From Hankyongella ginsenosidimutans (GTDB taxonomy: Bacteria; Pseudomonadota; Alphaproteobacteria; Sphingomonadales; Sphingomonadaceae), in contig NZ_CP039704.1 of NCBI RefSeq assembly GCF_005144965.1, forward strand, positions 2,402,001 through 2,466,000: a stretch of DNA of 64,000 nucleotides. Direction: 5' to 3'. The first letter of the stretch is position 1, and each line of letters begins with the position of its first letter. Of this stretch, positions 44,685-56,020 are shown one piece after another. A program made the translations under genes and the position numbers. The notes beneath the pieces were generated by a model. The model did not search any database. It was not told the DNA's origin and worked only from the letters and a program-made list of their open reading frames with translations.

Positions 44685-46237
44685 GCGCTGCGCACCAGCC
44701 CGTCGCTGTGATCGACCGGCTGACGGCCGCGCTTGAGGATCAGCTTGTTGAGCGCGCTGACATAGGCGCGGGCGCTGGCGACCAGGGTGTCGTGGTCGGC
44801 GGCTGTCGCCTGCGCAGTACGGCCGTTCTCGGACAGACGGACGGTGACCTCTGCCTGGGCGTCCGTGCCCTGGGTCACGGCGTGGACCTGGTAGAGCGCC
44901 AGTGTCGCGTCGTCGTGCGGCACCAGCTTGCGGATCGCATTGAACAGCGCATCGACCGGGCCGTTGCCGCGGCTGGCGGCCGTGTGCTCGGCGCCGTCGA
45001 TCGACAAGGTGATGATGGCGCGCTGCGGACCGGCCGAGCCGCAATAGACTTCGACCTCCAGCACCTGGATCGCCTCGTTGGCGCGGGCGGTCGAGTCGTC
45101 GACCAGCGCGATGATGTCCTCGTCGTAGACGTGCTTTTCAGGTCCGCCAAGTCCTTGAAGCGCTTGAACGCGTCCTGGAAGGCGTTGTCGCCGAGGCTGT
45201 AGCCGAGTTCGTCCAGTTTCTGCTTGAAGGCGGCGCGGCTGAGTGCTTGCCCATGACCAGGTTCGAGGCGGTGAGACCGACCGAGGCAGGGGTCATGATC
45301 TCGTAGGTGCTGCTGTCTTTCAGCATTCCGTCCTGGTGGATGCCAGACTCGTGCGCGAAGGCGTTGGCACCGACGATCGCCTTGTTCGGTTGCACCTGAA
45401 AGCCGGTGATCGAGGAGATGAGGCGCGAGGCACGGGTGATCTGGGTGGTCTCGATCCCGGTCGCGTAGGGCATGACGTCGTGGCGGGTGCGCAGCGCCAT
45501 CACCACCTCCTCCATCGCGGCGTTGCCGGCGCGCTCGCCGATCCCGTTGATGGTCGACTCGACCTGGCGCGCGCCCGCAGCGATGGCCGCCAAGGTGTTG
45601 GCGACCGCAAGGCCCAGATCGTTGTGGCAGTGCGTGGAGAAGGTGGCCCGGTCCGCCCCGGCACGCGCGCGATCACATCGCTGAACATGGCCGCATAGCT
45701 CTCGGGCGTCGCATAGCCGACCGTGTCCGGCAGGTTGATGGTGGTGGCGCCGGCCGCGATCGCGATCTCGACGGCGCGGCACAGGAAATCGGGGTCGGAG
45801 CGGGTCGCATCCTCGGCCGACCACTCGACATCGGGGCACAGATTGCGGGCGTGGCTGACCGACTTGCGGATCGCTTCCAGGACGTCTGTCGGCTCCATGC
45901 GCAGCTTCACGCGCATGTGCAGCGGCGAGGTGGCGATGAAGGTGTGGATGCGCGGCGCGCGTGCATGCTTGACCGCCGCCCAGGCGCGGCTGATGTCGGC
46001 CTCCGCTGCACGCGACAGGCTGGCGACCGTGGCACGCTGACACTGGCGGGCAACCTCGCTGACGGCCTGGAAATCACCTTCGGACGCGATGGCGAACCCG
46101 GCCTCGATGATATCGACGCCGAGCGCCTCCAGTTGGGCGGCGACCTTCAGCTTCTCTTCCAGGTTCATCGAACAGCCGGGCGACTGTTCGCCGTCGCGCA
46201 GGGTGGTATCGAAAATCTTGACGTGGTTCATGGCCAT
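44681..46237 (-). CDS. leuA: 2-isopropylmalate synthase (frameshifted)
   Basis: First committed step of leucine synthesis. About 519 residues. The catalytic barrel opens [20 protein letters not shown]; metal ligands lie in [20 protein letters not shown] and [39 protein letters not shown] and the C-terminal regulatory LeuA_dimer domain ([20 protein letters not shown]) follow, so leucine feedback is likely. Breaks lie near 45665, 45240 and 45140. AGGAG precedes the ATG at 46237. It lies far from leuCDB. Confidence 0.95.
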
Positions 46238-46462
46238 AACTGGCTCCTGAGCTTGGATGAGCGGCTGGCGCAAAGTCGTCCCCGGGGCGGTGGTCCGCAG
46301 GGCGCGCCGCGCGTCGACGCCCAGGGTCCGTTATGCCCGCGGGCCGCTAAGTCGCAGGTCGGGAGCCGGGCAAGCGGCAGGGCTTGCCGCGCAAGCAAAC
46401 AGGGCATGGGGTCGAGCCATGCCCTGTTGATGCCATTCCAGGTCAAATCTGTAAAGGCTGGC
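46238..46462 (-). other. leuA leader region
   Basis: About 225 bases between a mobile element and the leuA start, with no credible gene. It holds a strong hairpin (46400-46426) and smaller GC-rich stems. Short open frames here have some Leu codons but no run of them. Confidence 0.4.
46400..46426 (-). terminator. Terminator-like hairpin upstream of leuA
   Basis: Perfect 10-base stem CAGGGCATGG / CCATGCCCTG with a 7-base loop. Read in the leuA direction it is followed by TTTGCTTG. It could be an attenuator or the terminator of a small transcript. No antiterminator partner was identified. Confidence 0.45.
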
Positions 46463-46470
46463 CGTGTCAG

Positions 46471-46586
46471 AGTAGTGTCTCAGTTTGAAATTCTGCCGCT
46501 CACCTTGAGCTTGGACAGAAGGGGTGAGCGGCTCGTGGTTCTGTCCGAGCTCACCACGAGCGGGCTTTTCAAACTGAGACACTACC
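46471..46586. mobile_element. MITE-like element, copy B2, with 8-bp target duplication
   Basis: 116 bases. The ends carry the second terminal variant: GTAGTGTCTCAGTTTGAAA at 46472-46490 and its exact reverse complement at the right. Flanking direct repeat CGTGTCAG at 46463-46470 and 46587-46594. The interior matches B1 (CCGCTCACCTTGAGC, GGCTCGTGGTT, CACCACGAGCGG). The right duplication includes the stop codon of the phytase-like gene. Confidence 0.88.
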
Positions 46587-46590
46587 CGTG

Positions 46591-48152
46591 TCAGCGCCGG
46601 CGGCGGCGCTCCATGCCCATCGCCGCCAGGGCGCCAAGCCCAAGCATCCAGGCCACCGGCGGCGCATCGACCGGGGTGGCAAAACCGGGAATGGTGACGC
46701 GATAGGCCAGGAAAGTCGTGTCGTTGTCCAGACCGGCATCGTAAGCCGCGCCGACCTGGAAGCCGTTGGTGGTCAGAAAGTCGTTGTCATTGGCGACAAA
46801 CAGGAAATAATCGTTCGGGGCGTCGGGATCGAGCACGGACAGCAAGGTCAGGCCTTCCCACTTTTCCGAGAGGTTGTTCTCATCGTTCGGCAGGCCGTTA
46901 TGCAGGCCGAAGCGGTCCAGTTCAGCACTGTTGTTGATGTTCAGCCAAGGGACGAGTGGCCGGCGTGATGCTGTCCTTCAGGACGCCATTCGGTGCGATT
47001 TGCGCCTCGTCCGGCGTGTTGAGCACGTTGGTGGCGTCGGCGAAGTCGACGATGTCCACTTGCCGGTAGCGCGACAGCGGGTCCGCATTGCCCTGGCCGG
47101 CACCGTCGCGCGGCAGAATCAGGAAGCGGGTTGGCGAGAGCGCCAAAATCTCGCTCTGTGCTGCCACGCGGACGTTGCCGTTGGCGTTCAGGTAGGTGGG
47201 GAGCTGCAGCGCATATTCCCCGGTCACGACCGGATTATCGAGGTCGGAGATGTCGTATGTCACGATGCGCGTGGTCCGCCGCGTCGTGTTGATGCTGGCC
47301 GAGTTGAGATCCTGAATGGCGGCGCTTTGCAGCACAGCGATCAGCGTCTTGCCGTCCGGGGCGAGGCTTAAGCCCTCCAGACCCTGATTATTCTGACGCC
47401 CGGCAGTTGGGTTGAGTGGATTCGGCACCGGCTGGCCCGAACCGGGGTTGTTGGAACTGTAGTCGCTCACGCCGTTGCGCACGGGGCGCAGGGAGGCCGG
47501 ACTGGCAGCGCGCCGATGAACTGGCCGGTGCTGTCGAAGCGATACACCGACGGGCCATATTCGTCGCTGATGAGATAACCGCCGTCCTTCAGGGGACGAT
47601 CGCCTCGGCGTCCAGCGCCAGCTTGCCGTTGAACGCTTGCGGCAGCTCGGGCAGGGTTGCGGTCGCCGGGCGCGCGCCGCCGGTTGCAAGCCCGCCGGGC
47701 ACCGGATCAAGGCCGGTGAGGTTCTGGATGCCATTGCCGACGGTCTCGTAAAGCTTCAGCGTGTCGCGCAACGCCAGCTGGATCTGGTTCTGGCTGTTGT
47801 TCACGCTGTTGATGCCGACCGGTGTGAAGCTGAAATCGACATAGTTGATGCGCGGCGCGTAGTCTGTGGTGCCGGTAACGTTGTAGCCGCGATCCGGCAG
47901 CGTGATGAAAGTGCCGCTGTAGCTGTCGCCGGCACGCGCCCAACTGCCGGCGACGGTGCTGAGGCCAGAGATCGAACCGAAGGTTTCACCGAACTTGTCG
48001 CGCGTCGCCGCATCGATCCGGCCGAATCCGACCAGGCCCTGCACGGTGTAGTCGGCACCACCGATACTTGCGGTGAACGGCGCGGCATGAGCGGCGCCAG
48101 CGAGCAGAAGCCCGGCAAGCGCTGGGCCGACCCGAAAAGCTGCGTGTAACAT
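46591..48152 (-). CDS. Secreted esterase-like phytase-family protein with PEP-CTERM-like tail (frameshifted)
   Basis: About 520 residues. A signal peptide (VGPALAGLLLAGAAHAAPFT) is followed by the esterase-like-activity-of-phytase beta-propeller: GRIDAATRDKFGETFGSISG, the family hallmark GGYLISDEYGPSVYRFD, NQGLEGLSLAPDGKTLIAVL and EKWEGLTLL. The C-terminus (APPVAWMLGLGALAAMGMERRRRR, read as two parts: APPVAWMLGLGALAAMG then MERRRRR) resembles a PEP-CTERM sorting tail: short Pro motif, hydrophobic helix, Arg cluster. Breaks lie near 47590, 47490 and 46950. Natural substrate unknown. Confidence 0.75.
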
Positions 48153-48242
48153 GAAGAACCTCCGTTAAAGTATGGAGGGCTTTGTAGGACGTCGACATGA
48201 CGCCCGCATGACAGAACGGTTAACGCAGCAACGTCTCGTCTC

Positions 48243-48275
48243 AAAACAAGAGGGCGCGACTGCCGCCACGCCCTC
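48243..48275 (-). terminator. Intrinsic terminator of rpsD
   Basis: On the minus strand GAGGGCG, a 12-base loop, CGCCCTC, then TTGTTTTGA. It begins 25 bases after the rpsD stop. Confidence 0.6.
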
Positions 48276-48300
48276 AATGCTATCATTACTGGAAGCCGGA

Positions 48301-48914
48301 TCAGCGCGAGTAGAACTCGACCACCAGGTTCGGTTCCATGCGGACCGGGTAGGGTACTTCGTCGAGCTGCGGCACGCGCGCGAACACGATTTTGCCGACA
48401 TTGTCGAGCTGGATGTAGTCTGGCAGATCACGTTCTGCCGACGCCATGGCTTCCATGACCAGCGCCATCTGCTTGGCCTTGGGCGAGAGTTCAACGACAT
48501 CGCCGACCTTCACCTGACGCGAGCCGATGTTGCACTTGACACCGTTGACCATCACATGGCCGTGGCTGACCAGCTGGCGGGCCGAGAACACGGTCGGCGC
48601 GAACTTGGCGCGATAGACGACAGCGTCCAGGCGCACTTCCAGCAGACCGATCAGGTTCTGCGAGGTGTCGCCCTGCGGCGCACGGCCTCGGCATAGACCT
48701 TGCGGAACTGCTTTTCGGTGATGTTGCCGTAATAGCCCTTCAGCTTCTGCTTGGCGCGCAGCTGGGTGCCGAAGTCCGACATCTTGCCCTTGCGGCGCTG
48801 GCCATGCTGGCCGGGGCCGTATTCGCGCTTGTTCACGGGGCTCTTCGGGCGGCCCCAGATATTCTGACCCATGCGGCGATCGAGTTTAAACTTCGCCGAA
48901 ATCCGCTTGCTCAT
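48301..48914 (-). CDS. rpsD: 30S ribosomal protein S4 (frameshifted)
   Basis: Primary 16S rRNA-binding protein. About 204 residues after one repair near 48675. The N-terminus reads [20 protein letters not shown], typical of Alphaproteobacteria, and the S4 domain [20 protein letters not shown] with [18 protein letters not shown]. The C-terminal [16 protein letters not shown] is complete. An essential gene cannot be truly broken here, which argues for a sequence error. Confidence 0.96.
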
Positions 48915-49104
48915 CGCAGCTCCATCTGTTCAACCGTTTCCAGGCATGCGGCCATCGGGCCGATGCGTTCCCCAGATCAACACCGACAGGCGCGCCACAG
49001 AGGCTGACTGCCGCGGACACCGCTTCACTGGGGCTGCGGGTCCGTTGATGTGAAGCGGGGCGGCTAGCCCGCCTTGGTGCAATTGTCAAGTTTCCATCAG
49101 AATT

Positions 49105-49186
49105 GGTAGTGTCTCAGTTTGAAACCTCCCGCTCAACCCTTCGTCCAGCTCAGGGTGAGCGGCAAAATTCAAAATGACCCACTACC
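49105..49186. mobile_element. MITE-like element, copy B3, hybrid ends, 8-bp target duplication
   Basis: 82 bases, the shortest copy. The left end is the TGTCTCAG variant (GGTAGTGTCTCAGTTTGAAA); the right end is the other variant (TTCAAAATGACCCACTACC). Flanking direct repeat TCAGAATT at 49097-49104 and 49187-49194. Only one interior hairpin remains (CCGCTCA...TGAGCGG). It supplies the last codons and stop of ruvX. Confidence 0.88.
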
Positions 49187-49671
49187 TCAGAATTGTCAGT
49201 GCGCCGCGGGAGGTTGGCAAGCGCGTCGATCGCGCCCTGCAGAATGTAGGCGGCGGCGAGCTTGTCGACCAGTTCGGCGCGGCGCGCACGGCTGGCGTCA
49301 GCGTCGAGCAAGGTGCGTGTTACCGCGACCGTCGACCAGCGCTCGTCCCACAGCAAGATCGGCAGCCCGAGCACCGTCTGCAGGTTGCGTGCGAAAGTGC
49401 GCAGGGACTGGGTCTGCGGCGACATGGTTCCGTCGAGGCTGAGCGGCAGGCCAAGCACCAGGCCAGCCAGGCGTTGATCCCGGCAGCGCAGGTGCAGAGC
49501 GGCGGCATCGGCGGTGAACTTGCCGCGCGCAAGCGTCTCGGCCGGCGATGCGATGGTCCAGCCAGCGTCGCAGTAGGCCAGGCCGATCGTCTTGCTGCCG
49601 ACGTCCAATCCGCCCAGCCGGCCCTTGCCAGGCAGTGCCGACGCAAAATCGCTGGGGCTCTGGGTGATCAT
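49150..49671 (-). CDS. ruvX: RuvX/YqgF pre-16S rRNA nuclease, C-terminus from a mobile element
   Basis: RNase H-fold nuclease implicated in 16S rRNA 5' maturation and formerly listed as a Holliday-junction resolvase. 173 residues. The first strand is [36 protein letters not shown] and [20 protein letters not shown] are the other active-site segments. The family core ends near [13 protein letters not shown]. The last 11 residues ([11 protein letters not shown]) and the stop are encoded by the inserted element. It overlaps the DUF3089 gene by 4 bases. Confidence 0.9.
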   Translation of the reverse strand: MITQSPSDFASALPGKGRLGGLDVGSKTIGLAYCDAGWTIASPAETLARGKFTADAAALHLRCRDQRLAGLVLGLPLSLDGTMSPQTQSLRTFARNLQTVLGLPILLWDERWSTVAVTRTLLDADASRARRAELVDKLAAAYILQGAIDALANLPRRTDNSEVVGHFEFCRSP

Positions 49672-50865
49672 GGCAACGGCCGCCCGGCGGCAAACGCCTT
49701 CAGCCGGGCTTCGGCGTCGAGTCGGGCGTCGGCCCAGAACAGGGTGATGTCGTAGCGGGTGAAGTCGTTGCCAGGCAGCGCTTGTTCGGAAAACGGGGTC
49801 TTCGGCTTGGGCGAGACGATCAGCAGCCCCTCCGATGAGCAGGTCGCCCCGACGAGCCCGGCGATCAGCGCCTTCAACGCGCCAGTCGGGGCCGGGGTGA
49901 AGGGCAGGGCGCCATGGTGCGCCTCCGGGCTGAGCGGCTTCTCATTCGCCGTGCCGCTGAGGGGTTGGTGCAGAGCAGGCGCGGCGCGTCCACCGGCCGC
50001 GCGCGTTCAAGCCAGGCTGCGGCTGCCAGAAAATGCTCGGCGTCAGTAGGGTCGGCGAAGGTCGACCAGCTTACGATGCAGCGGCTGTCGCGCGGGTCCT
50101 GGCAGGCGCGGACGTTCAGCGCAAACAGGTCCCGATTGCGGTCGACGGGCCAGCCCAGCAGGTAGGCGGCAACCAGGCTCTGGCTGAGCGTCGTCTCGGC
50201 GATGCGGCCCGCCAGCAGCCGTTTGGCGAGCAGCGCGCCCTGGCCGTGCCCGACCAGGAAAAACGGCCGGTCCGGGTCACGCGCCGCCAGGAACGCATCG
50301 AAGGCCGCCTGTACGTCGGTATAGGCCAGATCGATGGCGGCGCGCGCGTCCTCGGTCCGGCTGTATTGTGCGCCAAGGCTCGCCTGGCGGATCAGCGGCG
50401 CCCACGCCGACGCTGTTGAAGGCGCTGGCCTCATGACGCACGGCCTCCACTTGCAAGGTCCTGCTGGCTGCGTCGTCCAGCGGATCGTTCCAGAAGCGGC
50501 TGCTGAGGTAGGTGTCTGGCCCAAGGTAGAACACATCCGCGCGCGGTTCGGCTGCCGGGTAAAATCGGGCGGCGCGGCCAGCGCCGGGGACTGTGGCCGG
50601 CGCGGATGGGCGATCCACCCGGACAAGGCAGTGTAATCGGGCTGTGCTGCTTGTGGGCTGTCCTGGAAGGTAATCCGGGGCACGAAAGCCGTGCGCATCA
50701 GGCGCGGCGCATAAGCATTGAACAGCCACCAGCCGGCAAAGGCGAGGCTGATCAGCACCGCCACCAGCCATAGAAATTTAGTCGCCGGTGTGCGGCGTTT
50801 TTCTTGGCGGGTTGTGCTGGCTGCGGCCGTTCCCAGGACGGACGCTCGTCAATCGGCGCTGTCAT
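49668..50865 (-). CDS. DUF3089 alpha/beta-hydrolase-like membrane protein (frameshifted)
   Basis: About 398 residues. A short cytoplasmic N-terminus ([20 protein letters not shown]) and one transmembrane helix ([18 protein letters not shown]) precede a DUF3089 hydrolase domain: [40 protein letters not shown], then nucleophile-elbow-like [17 protein letters not shown], with Gln where many hydrolases have Ser. Breaks lie near 50790, 50490, 50400 and 49930. Function unknown. It ends overlapping ruvX. Confidence 0.75.
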
Positions 50866-51112
50866 GTCTCGTGATGTTGGTCGTCCAATCGGCAGCGGTT
50901 TGCAAGTGTCGACATGCGCCTATGGTCTGTCAGGCTGAAAAGCCATGCGTGGCGTGCCTGGATAGCCCGAAAGCCGTACTGCCCTACGCCCCGCTCTGGG
51001 CGAGCCTTGTGATTTCGACCCGAGACACGACCCATGCGCCACGGCGCTTGCAGGGGATTTGCTGGAATGCTAGCTGCATTCCGCAACAGGCATATTTAGG
51101 AAACACGCGAAC

Positions 51113-51412
51113 ATGGCGGTCGATGAAAGACAGTGCGCCGCATTGCGCACCTGGCCCGGCTGAAGCTTGATGCCGCCGATGTGGCGCCGATGCAGGCGGA
51201 GCTGAACAAGATCCTGAGCTGGGTGGAGGAGCTCGGCGCGGTCGATACCGACGTTGTCGAGCCGATGACCGCCGTCATCCCGAACCGCTTGCGCTGGCGC
51301 GAGGATGTGGCCAACGCCGATCCGCTGACCGGCGGTGACCGGCAGGCCGATGTGCTCAAGAATGCGCCCCAGGCCGAGTTCGGCTTTTGCTGTGCCGAAA
51401 GTGATCGAATAA
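51113..51412 (+). CDS. gatC: Aspartyl/glutamyl-tRNA amidotransferase subunit C (frameshifted)
   Basis: Small subunit stabilising GatA-GatB, about 100 residues. With one A restored near 51130 it begins [20 protein letters not shown]. The belt region ([20 protein letters not shown]) and the C-terminal end AVPKVIE are recovered by a correction in the T run near 51394. The stop TAA overlaps the gatA ATG (TAATG). Without the correction it appears falsely fused to gatA. Confidence 0.93.
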
Positions 51413-52887
51413 TGACCGACCTGACCGACCTGACGATCGCCGGGCTGCGCGACGGCTTGCATACGCGCCGTTTTTCCGCCGTCGAGGTGGCGACCGCCTA
51501 CAACGCCGCCGTGGCGGCGGCGCGGCCGCTCAACTGCTTCATCGTCGAGACGCCGGACCTGGCGCTCGAACAGGCACGCGCGGCGGACGAAGCGCTTGCG
51601 GCCGGAACCGCCGGGCCGCTTGCCGGCGTTCCGCTCGGCATCAAGGACCTGTTCTGCACTCAGGGCGTTCAGACGACGGCCGCGTCAAAAATCCTGGATG
51701 GCTTCATCCCGCCCTATGAGTCGACGGTCTCGGCCAACCTGAAGCGTGATGGTGCCGTGATGCTGGGCAAACTGAACCTCGATCAGTTCGCCATGGGTTC
51801 GTCCAACGAGACCAGCGCTTTCGGCAACGTCATCAACCCCTGGCGCGGCCCGAACGGCGCGCAGCTTGTGCCCGGCGGCTCGTCGGGCGGTTCCTCGTCG
51901 GCGGTGGCGGCGCGCATCGTTGCCGGTGCCACAGGGACGGACACCGGCGGCTCGATCCGCCAGCCCGCCGCCTTCACCGGTATCGCCGGCATCAAGCCGA
52001 CCTACGGCCGTTGCTCGCGCTGGGGCATCATCGCCTTTGCCTCCTCGCTTGACCAGGCCGGGCCGATGGCGCGTGACGTGCGTGATTGCGCCATCCTGTT
52101 GCAGAGCATGTGCGGGTTCGACCCCAAGGACTCGACGTCTCTCGATACTCCGGTCCCGGATTTCGAGGCGGCGCTGACCGGCGATCTGCGCGGTCTGCGC
52201 ATCGGCATCCCGGCCGAATATCGCATGGACGGCATGCCCGCCGAGATCGATGCGCTGTGGCGCCACGGCGCGGCCTGGCTGAAGGACGCCGGCGCCGAGA
52301 TCGTTGACATCAGCCTGCCGCACACCCGGCATGCGCTGCCGACCTATTACATCGTCGCGCCGGCCGAAGCGTCGTCCAACCTCGCGCGCTATGACGGGGT
52401 TCGTTACGGCCTGCGTGTCGCGCCCGATCAGGCGTCGCTGATCGACATGTATGAGGAAACCCGCGCCGCAGGCTTCGGTCGCGAGGTGAAGCGCCGGATC
52501 ATGATCGGCACCTATGTGCTGTCTGCCGGCTTCTACGACGCTTACTACATCAAGGCCCAGAAGGTGCGGGCCCTGATCGCGCGCGATTTCGAGAACGCCT
52601 GGTCCCGGTGCGATGCGATCCTGACGCCGACAACGCCGTCTGCAGCGTTCCCGTTCGGCGCCAAGTCCGACGATCCGATCGCCATGTACCTCAACGACGT
52701 GTTCACGGTGCCAGCAAGCCTTGCAGGGTTGCCGGCCATGTCCGTGCCGGCGGGGCTGGATGCCTCGGGCCTGCCGCTCGGGCTGCATCTGATCGGCCGG
52801 CCGCTTGACGAGGCGACCGTGCTCAACGCCGGCTATGCGCTGGAACGTGCGGCAGGCTACACCGCCCAACCAACACGCTGGTGGTGA
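51412..52887 (+). CDS. gatA: Aspartyl/glutamyl-tRNA amidotransferase subunit A
   Basis: Amidase subunit that releases ammonia from glutamine to correct Glu-tRNA-Gln or Asp-tRNA-Asn. Intact, about 491 residues. The catalytic triad of the amidase signature is visible: Lys in [17 protein letters not shown], and two Ser in [17 protein letters not shown] with [19 protein letters not shown]. gatC precedes; gatB follows after a DUF417 gene. Confidence 0.96.
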   Translation: MTDLTDLTIAGLRDGLHTRRFSAVEVATAYNAAVAAARPLNCFIVETPDLALEQARAADEALAAGTAGPLAGVPLGIKDLFCTQGVQTTAASKILDGFIPPYESTVSANLKRDGAVMLGKLNLDQFAMGSSNETSAFGNVINPWRGPNGAQLVPGGSSGGSSSAVAARIVAGATGTDTGGSIRQPAAFTGIAGIKPTYGRCSRWGIIAFASSLDQAGPMARDVRDCAILLQSMCGFDPKDSTSLDTPVPDFEAALTGDLRGLRIGIPAEYRMDGMPAEIDALWRHGAAWLKDAGAEIVDISLPHTRHALPTYYIVAPAEASSNLARYDGVRYGLRVAPDQASLIDMYEETRAAGFGREVKRRIMIGTYVLSAGFYDAYYIKAQKVRALIARDFENAWSRCDAILTPTTPSAAFPFGAKSDDPIAMYLNDVFTVPASLAGLPAMSVPAGLDASGLPLGLHLIGRPLDEATVLNAGYALERAAGYTAQPTRWW

Positions 52888-52974
52888 CCCCATTATTGTC
52901 TGCGTTCCGGAAACAGTTCGGTTGATCGTTTCCGGCTCGACCGAGGAAACAGATTAGTTTACCTGATGCCGCCA

Positions 52975-52999
52975 TGAATGCGAGAGGGTCTCGCATTCA
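52975..52999. promoter_or_regulatory. Perfect 11-bp inverted repeat upstream of the DUF417 gene
   Basis: TGAATGCGAGA, GGG, TCTCGCATTCA: all 11 positions pair. It ends 4 bases before the ribosome-binding site GGAGG of the DUF417 gene (start 53014). It could be an operator for a dimeric regulator or an RNA hairpin in the leader. Confidence 0.5.
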
Positions 53000-53013
53000 G
53001 CATGGAGGCAAAG

Positions 53014-53489
53014 ATGAGTGAACATTCGATAGGCACGCTCGGTGAGCGCATTCGCAACATCGGCGGGCTAGCCCTCCCGCTGGCCCTCGGGATCGTGTTC
53101 CTGTGGTTTGGCGGCATGAAATTCACCGCCTATGAAGCCAATGGCATTGCGCCCTTCATCGCCAACAGCCCTTTCGTCGGCTGGTGGCATACGCTGCTTG
53201 GCATCCAGGGTGCGAGCTATATGCTGGGCGTGGTCGAAATCCTGGCCGGCCTGCTTCTGCTCGGCGGCCTCGTCCTGCCCCTGCTGGGCGTAGCCGGCGG
53301 CGCCTCGGAATTGTCACCTTTGTGACGACATTGAGCTTCTTCCTGACGACGCCCGGCGTCGCTGAGCCGACAGCGGGCGGATTCCCGGCAATCTCTGCCG
53401 GCATCGGCCAGTTCCTGCTCAAAGACGTTGTGCTGCTGGCCGCATCGATCTGGATCCTCGGCAACAGCCTGATCCGCCACGGTCGCTGA
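53014..53489 (+). CDS. DUF417 (YkgB/RclC-type) membrane protein (frameshifted)
   Basis: About 158 residues with four transmembrane segments. Family segments are LGIVFLWFGGMKFTAYEANG, IAPFIANSPFVGWW, GVVEILAGLLLLGGLVLP and, after one repair near 53310, VTFVTTLSFFLTTPGV. RclC, a relative, is induced by reactive chlorine in E. coli; function here is unknown. GGAGG lies 5 bases upstream of the ATG. It sits between gatA and gatB, with a palindrome before it and a terminator after it, so it is probably controlled on its own. Confidence 0.82.
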
Positions 53490-53512
53490 ACCGCTGCACA
53501 AATGTTCCGGAC

Positions 53513-53538
53513 AAGCCCGGCCCTGGCACCGGGCTTTT
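53513..53538 (+). terminator. Intrinsic terminator after the DUF417 gene
   Basis: AAGCCCGG, an 8-base loop, CCGGGCTT, continuing TT. It lies 23 bases after the stop and would separate this gene from gatB. Confidence 0.6.
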
Positions 53539-53623
53539 CGTGTCCACGCCGGTTGTACGGGGCTTGCTCATTGCTGGCTGCGCGGTGCATTAGCGCTTGA
53601 AGAGCAGCCATCTGGACAAGCCC

Positions 53624-55146
<1,523 letters not shown>

Positions 55147-55151
55147 TGTAA

Positions 55152-55694
55152 GTGCTGCGCGCGTTTGAATCCCGGTTTGAGGCCATGCTGTTCGCCAGCC
55201 GCTGGCTCATGGCTCCGTTTTATCTGGGCCTGGTGGTGGCACTGGTTGTGCTGATGGTCTCGTTTCTCGGGGAGCTGTGGCATTTCGTGCTCGCAGCACC
55301 GGCGCTGAAGGAGACGGATGTCATTCTGGGTGTTCTCACCCTGATCGACCTGTCGCTGGCCGGCAATCTGCTGCTGATCGTGGTGTTCTCCGGCTATGAG
55401 AATTTTGTCTCCAAGCTCCATGTCGGCGACCATGTCGACCGGCCGGAATGGATGGGCACGGTGGATTTCTCCGGCCTGAAGCTCAAACTGGTTGCCTCCA
55501 TCGTCGCCATCTCCGGCATTCATCTGCTTAAGTCGTTCATGAATGTCAGCCAGATGGACAAGGACGATCTCCTGTGGCTGGTCATCGTTCATCTCACCTT
55601 CGTGGTCTCCGGCCTGCTGTTGGCCTGGATGGACCACATCTCCGGCAGTACCAAGAAGATGAAGCTTTCGGGAAAAGCGGAGGCGGTTTCCTAG
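55152..55694 (+). CDS. UPF0114 (YqhA-type) membrane protein
   Basis: 180 residues, intact, GTG start. Three or four transmembrane helices; family segments are RFEAMLFASRWLMAPFYLGL, LIDLSLAGNLLLIVVFSGYE and LKLKLVASIVAISGIHLLKS. Function unknown. It starts 5 bases after gatB stops. The TAG stop is inside the CTAG end of the repeat that follows. Confidence 0.9.
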   Translation: MLRAFESRFEAMLFASRWLMAPFYLGLVVALVVLMVSFLGELWHFVLAAPALKETDVILGVLTLIDLSLAGNLLLIVVFSGYENFVSKLHVGDHVDRPEWMGTVDFSGLKLKLVASIVAISGIHLLKSFMNVSQMDKDDLLWLVIVHLTFVVSGLLLAWMDHISGSTKKMKLSGKAEAVS

Positions 55695-55871
55695 AACCTG
55701 ATGACTTTAAGTTGACCCCACGCCATCGCGCGGTTGCACACGCGCCGCTCACCCTGAGCTGGACGAAGGGCTGAGCGGCTCGTGGTTCGTCCAAGCTCAC
55801 TACGAGCGGACTTTACAGCCTGCTCCGTGAAGATCGGAATGGCGATCCCATCCAATGTCATCAGACTCTAG
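55691..55871. repeat. CTAG-bounded palindromic element, type D copy 2
   Basis: 181 bases from CTAG to CTAG. The left end has CTGATGACTTTAAGTTGA; the right end, reverse-complemented, has CTGATGACATTGGATGG, matching the inner left end of copy 1. The interior is the same cargo as the B-type elements (CCGCTCACCCTGAGCTGGAC, later GGCTCGTGGTTCGTCCAAGC) but without the B ends. It overlaps the UPF0114 stop codon. Confidence 0.75.
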
Positions 55872-55975
55872 AGCGGTTTTCGATCCGATCGAATCAAATT
55901 GCCGCTCTATGTTTTGTTTTGCCGCGATTTCTTAACCAGAAGATGAGTCCATCTGCTTGGAAATCGCTCTAAAAT
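55868..55975. repeat. Tandem palindromic repeats, type F
   Basis: Starts at the CTAG shared with the preceding element. Arms AGAGCGG (55870-55876) and CCGCTCT (55902-55908) enclose TTTTCGATCCGATCGAATC. A second unit has arms GCGATTTC and GAAATCGC around ATGAGTCCATCTGC and ends near CGCTCTA. Sequences of this style are common between alphaproteobacterial genes. It fills the gap before the uvrA 3' end. Confidence 0.65.
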
Positions 55976-56020
55976 CCGATGACGGACGACAGCATGGTTC
56001 AGCGTTGCTGCGTTTGCAGC

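Noticed and set aside
51133-52887. A continuous reading frame suggests a gatC-gatA fusion protein
   Set aside because: One T-run correction near 51394 restores the normal GatC end AVPKVIE with a TAA overlapping the gatA ATG. The fusion is a frameshift artefact.
52904-52919. Possible third SOS box, GTTC ... GTTC
   Set aside because: The spacer is 8 bases, not 7, and the neighbouring genes (gatA, DUF417) are not typical SOS genes.
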